Source: Alphaproteobacteria bacterium (GTDB lineage: Bacteria > Pseudomonadota > Alphaproteobacteria > Sphingomonadales > Sphingomonadaceae). Taken from it: 48,741 nucleotides of DNA. The stretch is from NCBI GenBank assembly GCA_030426245.1, contig JAUHYZ010000016.1, positions 1-48,741 on the forward strand. The letters are read 5' to 3'. Positions 25,216 through 34,788 of the stretch are shown piece after piece. The stretch's first letter is position 1. Every line of letters starts with the position of its first letter. A program made the position numbers and the translations under genes. The notes under the pieces were generated by a model. That model was not told where the DNA came from. It made no database searches and saw nothing but the letters and a program-made list of their open reading frames with translations.

Positions 25216-26487
25216 ATGACCGGGACCAGACCCGCGTCTTCCGGGATCGGCCCTGCGACCACAGATCGCGCGCGGACCATGCGGCTGATGGCCACCGGGC
25301 TGTTGGTGGCAATGGCGGCCTTGTTCATCACGGCACTCCAATTCGAAGACGTGCATCCGGCATGGGGCTATGCGCTCGCATTTTCCGAAGCCGCGATGGT
25401 GGGCGGGCTGGCGGACTGGTTCGCAGTCACCGCGCTCTTTCGCCGCCCGCTGGGCCTGCCGATCCCGCACACGGCGATCATTCCGGAAAACAAGGACCGT
25501 ATCGCCGATACAATGGCAGGCTTCCTGCGCAGCAATTTCCTGACCCCGGCCGTGGTCGCGCGGCGCATGCGCGGCATGAATTTGGCGCAGGCCGCGGGCA
25601 ATTTCCTCTCCGAGCCGGTGGGCGGCAGTGAATCGCGCATCCGTGCCGGCGCGGCCGAACTATTCGCCCAGATCCTAGAATCGCTCGATCCGGAACGGCT
25701 GGGCGGCCAGGTGAAGGCCGGCCTGAAGGGCCAGCTCGGCAAGCTCCAGGTCGCGCCCTTGCTGGGCCAGATGCTGCAGGCCGCCATTGCCGACAAGCGG
25801 CATATCCCCTTGCTCGAAAACCTGCTGCGCTGGGCGGGGCTGACACTCGAAGCGAATGAGGATCTGGTGCGCGACATGGTGCACCGCCGGGCCAATGCGC
25901 TGCTGCGCCTCACGGGGCTGGATGAAAGGCTCGCCAATTCGGTGCTCGACGGCCTCTACAAGCTCATTGCCGAATGCATCGTCGATCCAGACCATCCCCT
26001 GCGCAAGAAGGTCGAGGAAGGGCTGGAACAGCTTGCGCATGATCTGGCCCACGATCCCGCGATGCAGGCCAAGGTCGAAAGCATGAAGCAGGAACTGCTC
26101 GACAATCCTGCCCTGGGGCAGTGGTGGGAAGGTGTGTGGGAACGGCTTCGCCAGGCGCTGATCGATCATGCCCGCAGCCCCGATGCCGCACTGGCCGGTC
26201 AGCTGGGCAGTGCGCTATCGGAACTGGGCAAGGCGCTGCGCGAGGATGCGATGCTGCAACGGCAGATCAACAGCTTCGCCCGGCGTACAGCGGTGGGCAT
26301 CGCCACACGCTATGGCGGGCAGATCGTCCAGCTGGTCTCCGAAACGGTCAAGCGCTGGGACGCACGCACTGTGACCGACCGGATCGAGAATGCCGTGGGC
26401 CGCGATCTGCAATTCATCCGCGTCAACGGCACTTTGGTGGGCGGGCTGGTCGGGGTGGCGATCCATTTCATCGTCACCCGGTTCTAA
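25216..26487 (+). CDS. DUF445 family membrane protein (YjiN-like)
   Basis: This is a 423-residue protein with an N-terminal membrane segment at about 26-42, the conserved motif [33 protein letters not shown], a long helical middle region, and a C-terminal hydrophobic helix in the segment [19 protein letters not shown] (read here as [10 protein letters not shown]). It is therefore probably anchored at both ends. The family is widespread but its function is unknown. The start is GTG- or ATG-like at 25216, just 13 bases after the permease stop, so it is likely part of the efflux transcript. It is convergent with etfA, with a GC-rich hairpin between them. Confidence 0.9.
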   Translation: MTGTRPASSGIGPATTDRARTMRLMATGLLVAMAALFITALQFEDVHPAWGYALAFSEAAMVGGLADWFAVTALFRRPLGLPIPHTAIIPENKDRIADTMAGFLRSNFLTPAVVARRMRGMNLAQAAGNFLSEPVGGSESRIRAGAAELFAQILESLDPERLGGQVKAGLKGQLGKLQVAPLLGQMLQAAIADKRHIPLLENLLRWAGLTLEANEDLVRDMVHRRANALLRLTGLDERLANSVLDGLYKLIAECIVDPDHPLRKKVEEGLEQLAHDLAHDPAMQAKVESMKQELLDNPALGQWWEGVWERLRQALIDHARSPDAALAGQLGSALSELGKALREDAMLQRQINSFARRTAVGIATRYGGQIVQLVSETVKRWDARTVTDRIENAVGRDLQFIRVNGTLVGGLVGVAIHFIVTRF

Positions 26488-26499
26488 CCACCAGGTTCA

Positions 26500-26526
26500 G
26501 CCCGCAGGCGGCATAGCCTGCCGGGC
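26500..26526. terminator. GC-rich hairpin between DUF445 and etfA
   Basis: GCCCGCAGGC at 26500-26509 pairs with GCCTGCCGGGC at 26516-26526 around a six-base loop, with one bulged base. It sits between two converging genes and could end both transcripts, although there is no T tract on either side. Confidence 0.45.
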
Positions 26527-26532
26527 CGGCGA

Positions 26533-27462
26533 TCAGAGCTTTTCGGTCAGCTCCGGCACGATTTCGAACAGGTCGCCGACAATGCCGAGATCGGCAACGC
26601 CGAAGATCGGTGCGTCCTCATCCTTGTTGATGGCCACGATCGTCTTGGAATCCTTCATTCCGGCCAGATGCTGGATCGCGCCCGAGATGCCGATTGCGAT
26701 ATACAGCTCCGGCGCAACGATCTTGCCCGTCTGCCCGACCTGATAATCGTTGGGCACGAAGCCGGCATCCACGGCCGCGCGGCTCGCGCCGATCGCGGCG
26801 CCCAGCTTGTCGGCCAGCGGCGTGATCAGCTTTTCGAAGGTTTCGCCGTCCTTCAGCGCCCGTCCGCCCGAAACGACGACTTTCGCGCTGGTCAGTTCGG
26901 GCCTGTCGCTTTCGGCCACTTCGGCCCCGGCAAAGCTGGAGAGGCCGGCATCGCCTGGGCCCGATACATCCTCGACTGCGGCGGAACCGCCGGTGGCAGC
27001 AGCCTTTTCGAAGGCCGTGCCGCGCACCGTGATGACCAGCTTGGCATCGCTGCTTTCCACTGTGGCGATCGCATTGCCGGCATAGATCGGCCGGGTGAAG
27101 CTCTTGGGCCCTTCGACTGAGAGAATGTCTGAAATCTGCATCACATCCAGCAGCGCGGCGGCGCGCGGGGCGATATTCTTGCCCGTGGTAGTGGCCGGCG
27201 CCACGAAGGCATCGAAACCTTCCATCAGATCGGCGATCAGCGGGGCGACATTCTCCGCCAGGCCGTGCGCATAGGCCGCATCGTCGGCCTTGAGCACCTT
27301 GGCAACGCCTTCCACCTGCGCGGCCGCATCAGCCACGGCGCCGCAATCGCTGCCTGCCACCAGCACGGTGACTTCGCCCAGTTCCTTGGCTGCAGTGACG
27401 GCCGCCAGCGTGGCGTCCTTCAGTTCGTTATTGTCGTGTTCGGCCCAGACGAGAACGCTCAT
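26533..27462 (-). CDS. etfA: Electron transfer flavoprotein, alpha subunit
   Basis: EtfA is the FAD-binding subunit of the ETF dimer, which carries electrons from acyl-CoA and other dehydrogenases to ETF-quinone oxidoreductase. The protein is 309 residues. The C-terminal FAD domain shows [12 protein letters not shown], the segment [24 protein letters not shown], and [21 protein letters not shown], all very typical. The start is ATG at 27462, overlapping the etfB stop by four bases, so the two subunits are made in equal amounts. The matching ETF-QO gene is not in this window. Confidence 0.96.
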   Translation of the reverse strand: MSVLVWAEHDNNELKDATLAAVTAAKELGEVTVLVAGSDCGAVADAAAQVEGVAKVLKADDAAYAHGLAENVAPLIADLMEGFDAFVAPATTTGKNIAPRAAALLDVMQISDILSVEGPKSFTRPIYAGNAIATVESSDAKLVITVRGTAFEKAAATGGSAAVEDVSGPGDAGLSSFAGAEVAESDRPELTSAKVVVSGGRALKDGETFEKLITPLADKLGAAIGASRAAVDAGFVPNDYQVGQTGKIVAPELYIAIGISGAIQHLAGMKDSKTIVAINKDEDAPIFGVADLGIVGDLFEIVPELTEKL

Positions 27463-28208
27463 GCCGTGACTCCCAATTCCTTGATCTTGGCTGCCAGCTC
27501 GTCGACCGAATCGACCTTGATCCCGGCCTGGCGGACCGGCGGCTCACCCACATGGGTGGTGGTCAGCCGCGGCGCCGGATCCACACCGTAATCGGCCGGG
27601 CTCTTGGTGGTGAGCGGCTTGCTCTTCGCCTTCATGATATTGGGCAGGGAGGCATAGCGCGGCTCGTTGAGGCGCAGGTCGGTCGTCACCACGGCCGGCA
27701 AGGTCAGCTTCACCGTTTCCAGCCCACCATCGACTTCGCGCGTCACGCTGACGCTGCTCTCTTCCAGTTCGACCTTGCTGGCAAAGGTGCCCTGCGCCCA
27801 GCCGAGCAATGCCGCGAGCATCTGCCCAGTCTGGTTGCAATCGTCGTCGATCGCCTGCTTGCCCATCACGATCAGGCCGGGCTGCTCTTCATCGGCGATG
27901 GCTTTCAGGATCTTGGCGACGGCCAGCGGCTCCACCGCTTCATCCGTTTCCACCAGGATCGCGCTGTCCGCGCCCATGGCCAGAGCGGTGCGCAGCGTTT
28001 CGCTCGCCTTGGCCGGACCGATCGACACAGCGACCACTTCTTCGGCCTTGCCCGCTTCCTTTAGCCGCATCGCCTCTTCCACGGCGATCTCGTCGAACGG
28101 GTTCATGCTCATCTTCACATTGGCGAGATCGACGCCCGATCCATCCGCCTTTACCCGGGGCTTCACGTTGTAATCGAGCACCCGCTTCACCGGGACGAGT
28201 ATCTTCAT
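27459..28208 (-). CDS. etfB: Electron transfer flavoprotein, beta subunit
   Basis: EtfB is the AMP-binding partner of EtfA. The protein is 249 residues, the usual length. It opens with [19 protein letters not shown]. It contains [14 protein letters not shown], the segment [19 protein letters not shown], which binds AMP, and [18 protein letters not shown], the recognition loop region for partner dehydrogenases. The start is ATG at 28208. It is the first gene of the etfBA operon, and its promoter should lie in the 299-base gap shared with exoD on the other strand. Confidence 0.96.
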   Translation of the reverse strand: MKILVPVKRVLDYNVKPRVKADGSGVDLANVKMSMNPFDEIAVEEAMRLKEAGKAEEVVAVSIGPAKASETLRTALAMGADSAILVETDEAVEPLAVAKILKAIADEEQPGLIVMGKQAIDDDCNQTGQMLAALLGWAQGTFASKVELEESSVSVTREVDGGLETVKLTLPAVVTTDLRLNEPRYASLPNIMKAKSKPLTTKSPADYGVDPAPRLTTTHVGEPPVRQAGIKVDSVDELAAKIKELGVTA

Positions 28209-28507
28209 CGCTTAAGCATCCTTCGCCTGGCCGGGCAGACCCGGCCTCTGCTTCAGTAGTATCGGTACCAGCAATCGCGGTCCGTACAGATGAGGTCAAG
28301 CCCCGCCACGGCATGTATGGGCGCCGCGGAGATTGAACAATATAAACTGCGTTATGTGGCATGCTATGCCGACATGCCCTGATCGGCCGCGAAGGAGAAA
28401 TCAAAGCCTGCCGATCCATACAGACGGCACGCCGCCGCTGCTGCCCGAACCCGAATCGGCCGAATAAGACCCAACGGGGCGGCCTGTCCCGCTGCTGCAA
28501 CAAATCC
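28209..28507. other. Divergent promoter region between etfB and exoD
   Basis: These 299 bases hold no convincing gene. Reading frames continue upstream of exoD but carry no family similarity. The region around 28335-28365 is locally AT-rich (AATATAAACTGCGTTATG) and is the most promoter-like part. I see no EcfG-type element, strong operator or riboswitch-like fold. Confidence 0.4.
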
Positions 28508-29131
28508 ATGCTTCGGCCTTTCGCATCCATGAGCGACGGCCCCGGCAATATCTGCGACATTCTTTCCGCGCTGGTACGGCTTGGCCAAAACAAGGACAGC
28601 GTCACGATCGGCGATGTCGTCGGCCAGTTCGGCCAGCGCGGCTATGGGCCGTTCCTGCTGGTTCCCGCCCTGGTGGGGATGTCCCCGGTGGGCGGAATTC
28701 CGGGCGTGCCCACCTTTCTGGCGCTGGTGGTTGCGCTGTTCGCTGCGCAGATCCTCATCGGCAGGCGAAATCTGTGGCTGCCCGCGCTGATCCGGGAGCG
28801 CTCGCTGCCGGGCCGCAAGCTCGCCAATGCGGTCGGCAAACTGTCCGGCATCGGCAGGTTTCTGGACAGGCTGTTCTATGGCCGCCTGGCCTGGCTGACG
28901 GGCGAGCCGGTGCCGCGCATCGCCGCCGCGGTCATTCTGGCGCTATGCTGCCTGATCCCGCCGCTGGAGATCGTGCCGCTCGCCGTGGCGGTGCCGATGG
29001 CGGTTGTGGCCGGTTTCGGCATCGCTCTGCTGGTGAAGGACGGGCTGCTTATGCTGGCGGCCCTGGGCGGAAGCGGGGCCGCAGCCGCGCTTGCCGCCTC
29101 TATGCTGCTGGGCGGTTCCGGCGCGGCCTAG
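28508..29131 (+). CDS. exoD: Exopolysaccharide synthesis protein, ExoD family
   Basis: This is a 207-residue inner-membrane protein with about four hydrophobic helices after residue 50. The pattern [17 protein letters not shown], followed by [20 protein letters not shown], and by [16 protein letters not shown] in the second half, identifies the ExoD family. ExoD was found through rhizobial exopolysaccharide and alkaline-sensitivity mutants, but its biochemical role is unclear. Starts at ATG 28508 and ATG 28529 (MSDGPGN) are both possible, as neither has a clear ribosome site. It converges on sucC, and the two stop codons overlap in one CTAG. Confidence 0.88.
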   Translation: MLRPFASMSDGPGNICDILSALVRLGQNKDSVTIGDVVGQFGQRGYGPFLLVPALVGMSPVGGIPGVPTFLALVVALFAAQILIGRRNLWLPALIRERSLPGRKLANAVGKLSGIGRFLDRLFYGRLAWLTGEPVPRIAAAVILALCCLIPPLEIVPLAVAVPMAVVAGFGIALLVKDGLLMLAALGGSGAAAALAASMLLGGSGAA

Positions 29132-30327
29132 GCGGCCTGCTTCACTTCGGCGACGATTTTCTTGGCGGCATCGCCCAGATCGTCGGCGGAAACGATCGGC
29201 AGACCCGAATTGTCCAGAATATCCTTGCCCTTCTGCACATTGGTGCCTTCCAGCCGGACGACCAGCGGGACCGAGAGATCGACTTCCTTGGCCGCGGCCA
29301 CGATGCCCTCGGCAATCGTGTCACAGCGCATGATCCCGCCGAAGATGTTGACCAGAATGCCCTTCACGGCCGGATCGGACAGGATGATCTTGAATGCCGC
29401 CGTGACCTTTTCCGTGCTGGCGCCGCCGCCCACATCCAGGAAGTTCGCCGGGAAGGCGCCGTTGAGCTTGATGATATCCATTGTCGCCATGGCCAGGCCC
29501 GCGCCGTTGACCATGCAGCCGATATTCCCGTCCAGCTTGATATAGGCCAGATCGTATTTGCTGGCTTCGACTTCCATCGGATCTTCTTCGGTCTCGTCGC
29601 GCATCGCCTCCACATCCGGGTGGCGATAGAGCGCGTTCGAATCGAAGCTCATCTTGGTGTCCAGCACCAGCAGATCGCCATCCTTGGTTTCGACCAGCGG
29701 ATTGATCTCCAGCATCGCGCAATCCAGGCTCATAAACGCGGTATAGAGCTGCTTGGCGAGCTTCTGCGCCTGTTTGTTGGTGTCGCCCGTCAGCTTCAGG
29801 GCGAAGGCCACTGCGCGTCCGTGATGCGGCATGAAGCCCGTCGCCGGATCGATCGCGATCGTGGTGATCTTTTCCGGCGTATCATGCGCAACCGCCTCGA
29901 TATCCATGCCGCCTTCGGTGGAAACGATCATGGAAACCCGGCCGCTGCCCCGGTCCACCAGCATGGAAAGGTAATATTCCGAAGCGATATCGACGCCGTC
30001 GGTGACATAGAGGCGATTGACCTGCTTGCCCGCTTCGCCGGTCTGCACCGTGACCAGCGTATTGCCGAGCATTTCCTTGGCGCTCGCTTCGACTTCCTCG
30101 ATGCTCTTGGCCAGCCGCACGCCGCCGCCGGCATCGCTGCCCAGTTCCTTGAACTTGCCCTTGCCGCGTCCCCCGGCATGGATCTGCGCCTTCACGACAT
30201 AAAGCGGCCCGGGCAACTGCTTGGCGCCGTTCACGGCTTCCTCCACAGAGAGCGCGGAATGGCCGGCGGGAATGCCGATACCGTATTTCGCGAGCAGTTC
30301 CTTGGCCTGATATTCGTGGATGTTCAT
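29128..30327 (-). CDS. sucC: Succinate-CoA ligase (ADP-forming), beta subunit
   Basis: SucC carries the nucleotide-binding ATP-grasp domain of succinyl-CoA synthetase and makes ATP in the TCA cycle together with SucD. The protein is 399 residues, the normal length. It starts [16 protein letters not shown] and contains [14 protein letters not shown], the segment ALEINPL (here [10 protein letters not shown]), [18 protein letters not shown], and [11 protein letters not shown]. The start is ATG at 30327. The sucD gene, which usually follows directly, is not here: exoD lies there on the other strand. The alpha subunit must be encoded elsewhere in the genome. Confidence 0.97.
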   Translation of the reverse strand: MNIHEYQAKELLAKYGIGIPAGHSALSVEEAVNGAKQLPGPLYVVKAQIHAGGRGKGKFKELGSDAGGGVRLAKSIEEVEASAKEMLGNTLVTVQTGEAGKQVNRLYVTDGVDIASEYYLSMLVDRGSGRVSMIVSTEGGMDIEAVAHDTPEKITTIAIDPATGFMPHHGRAVAFALKLTGDTNKQAQKLAKQLYTAFMSLDCAMLEINPLVETKDGDLLVLDTKMSFDSNALYRHPDVEAMRDETEEDPMEVEASKYDLAYIKLDGNIGCMVNGAGLAMATMDIIKLNGAFPANFLDVGGGASTEKVTAAFKIILSDPAVKGILVNIFGGIMRCDTIAEGIVAAAKEVDLSVPLVVRLEGTNVQKGKDILDNSGLPIVSADDLGDAAKKIVAEVKQAA

Positions 30328-30432
30328 GTCGGGCAAAACCTTTCGGGAAATGGGGCTGCGGACGCGTGTTCGCATAAGCACAATAGACTTGGCTTGAAAA
30401 GTGCCGGTTCCCGGGCCAACTGCTCGAAACCG

Positions 30433-31227
30433 ATGATCGACCGCCAGCGCCTTGAAGAGATCGTCCGCGAAGGCGGGCGGATGGCTATGGGCAGATGGCC
30501 GGGCGGCGGGCACGTTCTGGAAAGCTGGGACAAGGAACCGGGAAGCCCGGTTTCCGCGGCGGATATCGAAGTGGACAATTTTCTGCGGCGGGAGCTGTGC
30601 GATCTGCTGCCTTCGGCCGGATGGCTTTCGGAAGAGACCGTGGATCATCCCGAACGGCTGGGTCGGGGCCTGTGCTGGCTGGTCGATCCGATCGACGGCA
30701 CGCGCGATTTTATCCGCGGGCGCACCGGCTGGTCCATCTCGGTCGCTTTGGTCAGTGCCGCCCGTCCGCTGATCGGGATGCTGGCCGCTCCTGCCCGGGG
30801 CGAAGAATGGTTCGGCATTGCCGGGCAGGGATCATGGCGCAATGGCAAGCGGCTGCAGGCCAGCCAGCGCCAGGAATTTTCCGGCGCCCGCGTGCCGGCG
30901 GATTCGCTTCCGCGGGAAGACAGCGATCTGGTGACGGTGGACAAGCCGAACTCGATTGCGCTGAGGATCGCGATGGTCGCCGCCGGAGAGGCCGATCTGG
31001 TCGCCACTTTGCGCTGGGGCTTCGAGTGGGACATTGCCGCCGCCACGCTGATTGCGCGCGAAGCCGGGGCGGGCGTGTCCGACGCGTTCGGAGGGCCGCT
31101 CGTCTACAATAAGCGCGATCCGCGCGCTTTCGGCCTGCTGGTCAGCGCGCCGGCCATTCACCGCGCGGCGGTGGAGCGGCTGGCAGAGCGGGCCGAGGCG
31201 CTTGCCGGGCCGCGAAGAGGCGCCTGA
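30433..31227 (+). CDS. cysQ: Inositol-monophosphatase-family phosphatase (CysQ-like)
   Basis: This is a 264-residue Mg2+-dependent phosphatase. The metal site is readable: E67 and E68 in WLSEETVD, D85, D88 and T90 in DPIDGTRDF, and a later aspartate in EWDIAAATL. The [14 protein letters not shown] segment following DGT suits 3'(2'),5'-bisphosphate nucleotidase (CysQ), which removes the PAP formed during sulfate assimilation. Histidinol-phosphatase or inositol-phosphatase activity cannot be excluded. The start is ATG at 30433. A much longer frame upstream is only an antisense shadow of sucC. It is divergent from sucC with a 105-base gap. Confidence 0.85.
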   Translation: MIDRQRLEEIVREGGRMAMGRWPGGGHVLESWDKEPGSPVSAADIEVDNFLRRELCDLLPSAGWLSEETVDHPERLGRGLCWLVDPIDGTRDFIRGRTGWSISVALVSAARPLIGMLAAPARGEEWFGIAGQGSWRNGKRLQASQRQEFSGARVPADSLPREDSDLVTVDKPNSIALRIAMVAAGEADLVATLRWGFEWDIAAATLIAREAGAGVSDAFGGPLVYNKRDPRAFGLLVSAPAIHRAAVERLAERAEALAGPRRGA

Positions 31228-31569
31228 CAGGGCTGCCGGCTTGGCTGTGGCCAGTTTGCGTGTGGCCCGTTTGCGTGTGGCCCGTTTGCTTGGGGACTTT
31301 TTGCCTGGCGATGGGGCACGGGCAGGCATGCCCGCCATTTGGTGGAGCTGGATCATCGTTCGCGCTTTCGAAAAAGGGGGGCGGGCATCCACGCTTTGGG
31401 GATGGCCGCGGGGGAATCGCATCATCGCGATCTTTGGTATTGCTAACCAATTAGCGTTACGATGTCAAGAATAAAATTCCAAATAGGTTATCAAGCGGGG
31501 CGATGCCAGCCCACCCGTTCCGCACCGGGAAGGGGAAGGCTGGCCGGTTTCGCCCGCTGCAGGCCGGGA
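31228..31569. other. Non-coding region between converging cysQ-like and OmpA-like genes
   Basis: These 342 bases have no convincing gene. They contain three tandem 15-base units at 31245-31289, a stretch near 31300 with a short T run, and an AT-rich island at about 31430-31490 that includes GCTAA-ccaa-TTAGC (31442-31455). That island stands out against its GC-rich surroundings. No clear intrinsic terminator for either gene is visible. Confidence 0.4.
31245..31289. repeat. Three tandem copies of a 15-base unit
   Basis: The unit GTGTGGCCCGTTTGC occurs at 31260-31274 and 31275-31289, with a slightly diverged first copy (CTGTGGCCAGTTTGC) at 31245-31259. It lies 17 bases after the stop codon of the cysQ-like gene. 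It is probably a small replication-slippage repeat. Confidence 0.85.
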
Positions 31570-32259
31570 TCAGTATCCCTGTGCTTCCTGCACTTCTTCC
31601 TGGCTGATCGGGGTGATCTTGATTTCCACGCGGCGGTTGCGTGCGCGCCCTTCGGGCGTGGAATTGTCGGCCACCGGATATTGTTCGCCATAGCCGATCG
31701 TCTCGACCCGGGCGTTGGAGACGCCCCGCATGATCAGATAATTGCCCACGGCATCGGCCCGGCGCTTGGAAAGCTCCAGATTGTACTGGTCGGACCCGGT
31801 CGAATCGGTGTGGCCCATCACGTCGATCAGGCTGTCGGGATACTGCGTCAGCGAATTGGCGATCTGATCCAGCGTGCCCTGGAAGGTGGGGCTGATCGTG
31901 CTGGAATCGACGGCAAAGGTCACGCCGTCGGGCAGATTCACCAGAATCGCCTCGCCATCGGGGGTTTCGGTCACATCCACGCCGGATCCGGCGGTCTGTT
32001 CCTTCAGTTCCTTGATCTGCTGATCCATCTTGTAGCCCACGACACCGCCGGCCACACCGCCGATGCCGGCGCCCACGATACGCCCGGTCTTGCCGCCGAT
32101 CAGCCCGCCCAGCAGATAGCCGGCCAGCGCGCCGCCGCCCGCGCCGATTACGGTGCGGGAAGCCTTCTGTTCGCCGGTATTGGGATCGGTGACGCAGGCG
32201 GAAGTGGTTGCCAGCGCCAGCGCGGCGAAACTTCCGATAAACAGGCGGGATTTCTTCAT
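31570..32259 (-). CDS. OmpA-family lipoprotein with glycine-zipper domain
   Basis: This is a 229-residue outer-membrane lipoprotein. The signal peptide ends before C22 (TTSAC). A glycine-zipper region at about 38-76 (GAGGGALAGYLLGGLIGGKTG) may insert into the membrane. The C-terminal OmpA domain at about 110-220 binds peptidoglycan through GHTDSTGSDQYNLELSKRRA and the ending RARNRRVEI, as in YiaD and Pal. The start is ATG at 32259. An EcfG-type general-stress promoter lies 87 bases upstream on the same strand. The protein probably tethers the outer membrane to the cell wall under stress. Confidence 0.92.
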   Translation of the reverse strand: MKKSRLFIGSFAALALATTSACVTDPNTGEQKASRTVIGAGGGALAGYLLGGLIGGKTGRIVGAGIGGVAGGVVGYKMDQQIKELKEQTAGSGVDVTETPDGEAILVNLPDGVTFAVDSSTISPTFQGTLDQIANSLTQYPDSLIDVMGHTDSTGSDQYNLELSKRRADAVGNYLIMRGVSNARVETIGYGEQYPVADNSTPEGRARNRRVEIKITPISQEEVQEAQGY

Positions 32260-32345
32260 GTTGTGGCCATCCTCATTGCTTGGCTCTGCCAGGCATGGAT
32301 GCCCGGCGTGCCCGGACCTGCCCGCAGTGTGATTACTGCGCTCTG

Positions 32346-32370
32346 AACGGTTTCACGCGCTATGGGTTCC
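32346..32370 (-). promoter_or_regulatory. EcfG-type general-stress promoter for the OmpA-like gene
   Basis: On the minus strand the sequence reads GGAAC (32370-32366), 16 bases, then CGTT (32349-32346). This is an exact match to the alphaproteobacterial EcfG (sigma-EcfG/SigT) consensus GGAAC-N16/17-CGTT. Transcription should start near 32338, giving a leader of about 80 bases before the OmpA-like gene. Confidence 0.65.
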
Positions 32371-32429
32371 GAACAACCGATCACTCTTCCTCTTTCCCGT
32401 GGCGCAATGAATCTGCTAGCGACTGGCAC

Positions 32430-33764
32430 GTGACACCCTTTCCATGGCCCGACCTCGTGATCATCGCGGGGCTGATCCTCCTCAACGGGATCTTCGCAAT
32501 GTCCGAACTCGCGATCGTGTCGGCGCGGACGGCGCGGCTGCACGTCGCCGCCGAACGCGGCAGCACGTCGGCGCAGGTCGCGTTGCGGCTCGCCGCCGAA
32601 CCGGGCAAATTCCTTTCCACCGTGCAGATCGGCATCACGCTGATCGGGATCATCGCCGGCGCCTATTCCGGCGCCAGCCTGGGCGGCCCGGTGGGCGAAC
32701 GGCTGGCGATGCTGGGCATACCCGAGCAATATGCGCCGGAACTCGGCTTTGCCGTGGTGATTATCCTCACCACCTATTTCAGCCTGGTAATCGGCGAACT
32801 GGTGCCCAAACAGCTGGCCCTGCGCGCGGCGGTGCCGATCGCCCTGATCATGGCGCCGCCGATGGCGCTGCTGTCCAAAGTTGCCGCGCCCTTCGTCTGG
32901 GTGCTCGACAAATCGTCGGCCTTCGTCATGCGGGTCGCCGGAATTCGCCATCGCGGCGAACACGGCCTGACCGCCGAAGAGCTGCATATGATCTTCGCCG
33001 ATGCGACGCGCTCCGGCGCGATCGAGGAGGATGAACGCGCCATCATGTCCGGCATCATGAAGCTCGCCAGCCGCCCTGTGCGAGAGCTGATGACGCCGCG
33101 CACGGAACTGGACTGGATCGACGAATCTTCCGGGCCCGAAAGGATCGCCGAAGTCGTCGCCGCTTCCGCCCATTCGCTTCTGCCGGTGGCCGACGGTTCG
33201 CCCGACAAGGTGGTGGGCGTGGTGAAAGTGCGCGAAGTCCAGACCCTGCTGCATGAAGGCAATTGCCATTCGCTGGCGCCGATTTTGCACAAGGCCGAAG
33301 TCATCCCCGATCAGATCGATGCCATGGATGCCTTGCGGATCCTGCAGCAATCGGGCGTCGGCATGGCCATGGTGCATGACGAATATGGCCATCTGGAAGG
33401 CATCGTCACGCCGGCGGACGTGCTGGAGGCGCTGGTCGGCACTTTCGCCAGCCATCTGGACGAGGGCGAAGAGCCGGACGTGGTCGAAAGAACCGACGGT
33501 TCGCTGCTGATTTCAGGCTCCATGCCGGCAGATCAGCTGGCTGCCAGGCTGGACATCGACCTGCCGGACAATCGCGAATTCGCGACGGCGGCAGGCTTCG
33601 CGCTGTCGGTGCTCAAGCGGCTGCCGTTAGTCGGCGAAACCTTCGAAACGCAGGGCTGGCATGTCGAGGTCGTCGATATGGATGGCCGGCGGATCGACAA
33701 GCTGCTGGTCAGCCGGATGGACGATCCGGCGCAGGACGAAGAGCAAACGGATCTGGCGGACTGA
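32430..33764 (+). CDS. CNNM-domain/CBS transporter-like protein (hemolysin family)
   Basis: This is a 444-residue membrane protein. It has an N-terminal DUF21/CNNM domain with four hydrophobic segments at about 5-180 (IIAGLILLNGIFAMSELAIVSAR; ITLIGIIAGAYSG), two CBS domains at about 215-330 (RPVRELMTPRTELDWID; VGMAMVHDEYGHLEGIVTPADVLEAL), and a C-terminal CorC/HlyC domain at about 350-430. Relatives such as CorB/YhdP transport or control Mg2+ and related ions. The hemolysin label is historical. The start is GTG at 32430, because no in-frame ATG exists nearby. It is divergent from the OmpA-like gene. Confidence 0.92.
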   Translation: MTPFPWPDLVIIAGLILLNGIFAMSELAIVSARTARLHVAAERGSTSAQVALRLAAEPGKFLSTVQIGITLIGIIAGAYSGASLGGPVGERLAMLGIPEQYAPELGFAVVIILTTYFSLVIGELVPKQLALRAAVPIALIMAPPMALLSKVAAPFVWVLDKSSAFVMRVAGIRHRGEHGLTAEELHMIFADATRSGAIEEDERAIMSGIMKLASRPVRELMTPRTELDWIDESSGPERIAEVVAASAHSLLPVADGSPDKVVGVVKVREVQTLLHEGNCHSLAPILHKAEVIPDQIDAMDALRILQQSGVGMAMVHDEYGHLEGIVTPADVLEALVGTFASHLDEGEEPDVVERTDGSLLISGSMPADQLAARLDIDLPDNREFATAAGFALSVLKRLPLVGETFETQGWHVEVVDMDGRRIDKLLVSRMDDPAQDEEQTDLAD

Positions 33765-33811
33765 CACCGCCGCCCGCAAGAATTCTCAAATTCCGGCGAT
33801 GAGTTCCCGCG

Positions 33812-34225
33812 TCAGCCCGGCGTGACGATCGCCTGGGCTTCGCGCCCGTCGCCTTCCGGCGCGGCCACGATCGTGCGGGTGATGGAACCCTTGTCCACGG
33901 TGTGCGTGTCCAGATCGCCGATGGCGGAGCGGATGCCCGGATCGGCTGTTCCCGCCCGCTCGAGCAGGCTGGTTTCGCTGCCGCTGCGCGCGGAAGGCCC
34001 GCCGAACATCGCATCCAGGGCCTGCTGGCCGGCACTGTCGTCGGCCGGGCGCGGCGCGCCGGGCTGCGGCGGGACGAGATTGAAATCGGGCGGAACCACC
34101 AGCGGCGCCTGACGCTGCACGGCGAATTCGTCCGGACGGTCGCGGTTGAAGATTCCGCCGCCGCCGCAACCGGCAAGCATGGCCGCCCCGGCGGCAAGCA
34201 GGATCGTGGTGGTGGATTTACGCAT
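33812..34225 (-). CDS. DUF3035 family lipoprotein
   Basis: This is a 137-residue small lipoprotein. The lipobox LAGC places the modified cysteine at C20. The mature protein begins with a glycine run, followed by the family signature RPDEFAVQRQAPLVVPPDFNLVPP, which is typical of DUF3035 proteins next to lspA in alphaproteobacteria. The rest is low in predicted structure and rich in Ala, Gly and Asp. Its function is unknown. The start is ATG at 34225, sharing one base with the lspA stop (TGATG), so translation is coupled. Its being made together with the enzyme that processes lipoproteins is notable. Confidence 0.88.
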   Translation of the reverse strand: MRKSTTTILLAAGAAMLAGCGGGGIFNRDRPDEFAVQRQAPLVVPPDFNLVPPQPGAPRPADDSAGQQALDAMFGGPSARSGSETSLLERAGTADPGIRSAIGDLDTHTVDKGSITRTIVAAPEGDGREAQAIVTPG

Positions 34226-34788
34226 CAATGTGTCTCCGTGGCCGCATCGCCAGTCTTGGCGGCGTTCTCGTCTTTTGCATCGCCGCTCTCTTCGCCGTGC
34301 TTGTCGCGCAGGAAAAGCGAGCGGGCAAGGATAATCAGGACGCCGATCGTGATCGCCGCATCCGCGATATTGAAGATCAGGAACGGGCGAAAGGTCCCGA
34401 TGTGGAAATCCGCATAATCGATCACATAGCCATAGACGCTGCGATCGCGGATATTGCCGGCCGCACCGCCCAGGATCAATGCCAGCGCGGCAATGTCGAT
34501 CAGCTTTTTCTCGCGCATCATCCAGATCAGCACGACCAGCGCGATCAGCCCGGTCACACCCACCAGGATCCAGCGCATTTCCGCCGAAGTGGCTGTCAGC
34601 ATGCCCAGAGAGACGCCGTAATTCTGCGTCCAGGTCAGGTCGAAGAAAGGCAGCAGGTCGATCTTGCCGCCCGGCCGGTTGCGCAGGTCGAACGGCACCA
34701 GCATCAGCCATTTCACCCAGCGGTCGACCGCGAAGATCGCCGCAGCCAGCGCCAGGCCGATCAGGCGGTTGCGCGAAACGGCGGTCAT
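34225..34788 (-). CDS. lspA: Lipoprotein signal peptidase (signal peptidase II)
   Basis: LspA removes the signal peptide of diacylglyceryl-modified prolipoproteins in the inner membrane. The protein is 187 residues with four membrane helices. The two catalytic aspartates are D115 (GNIRDR) and D143 (FNIADAAITIG). The early substrate-contact motif reads DLTWTQNYGVSLGML, close to the family's NxGxxFGxx. A charged tail follows the last helix, longer than in E. coli. The start is ATG at 34788, overlapping the ileS stop by four bases. The ileS-lspA order is widely conserved. Confidence 0.95.
   Translation of the reverse strand: MTAVSRNRLIGLALAAAIFAVDRWVKWLMLVPFDLRNRPGGKIDLLPFFDLTWTQNYGVSLGMLTATSAEMRWILVGVTGLIALVVLIWMMREKKLIDIAALALILGGAAGNIRDRSVYGYVIDYADFHIGTFRPFLIFNIADAAITIGVLIILARSLFLRDKHGEESGDAKDENAAKTGDAATETH

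Noticed and set aside
28774..30432. Very long plus-strand frame upstream of the cysQ-like gene
   Set aside because: It is antisense to sucC, shows no family motifs, and is explained by high GC content on the opposite strand of a strong gene.
31142..31450. 102-codon minus-strand frame with TGHTQ repeats
   Set aside because: The repeats come from the 15-base tandem DNA unit, and the frame overlaps the cysQ-like 3' end without a ribosome site.
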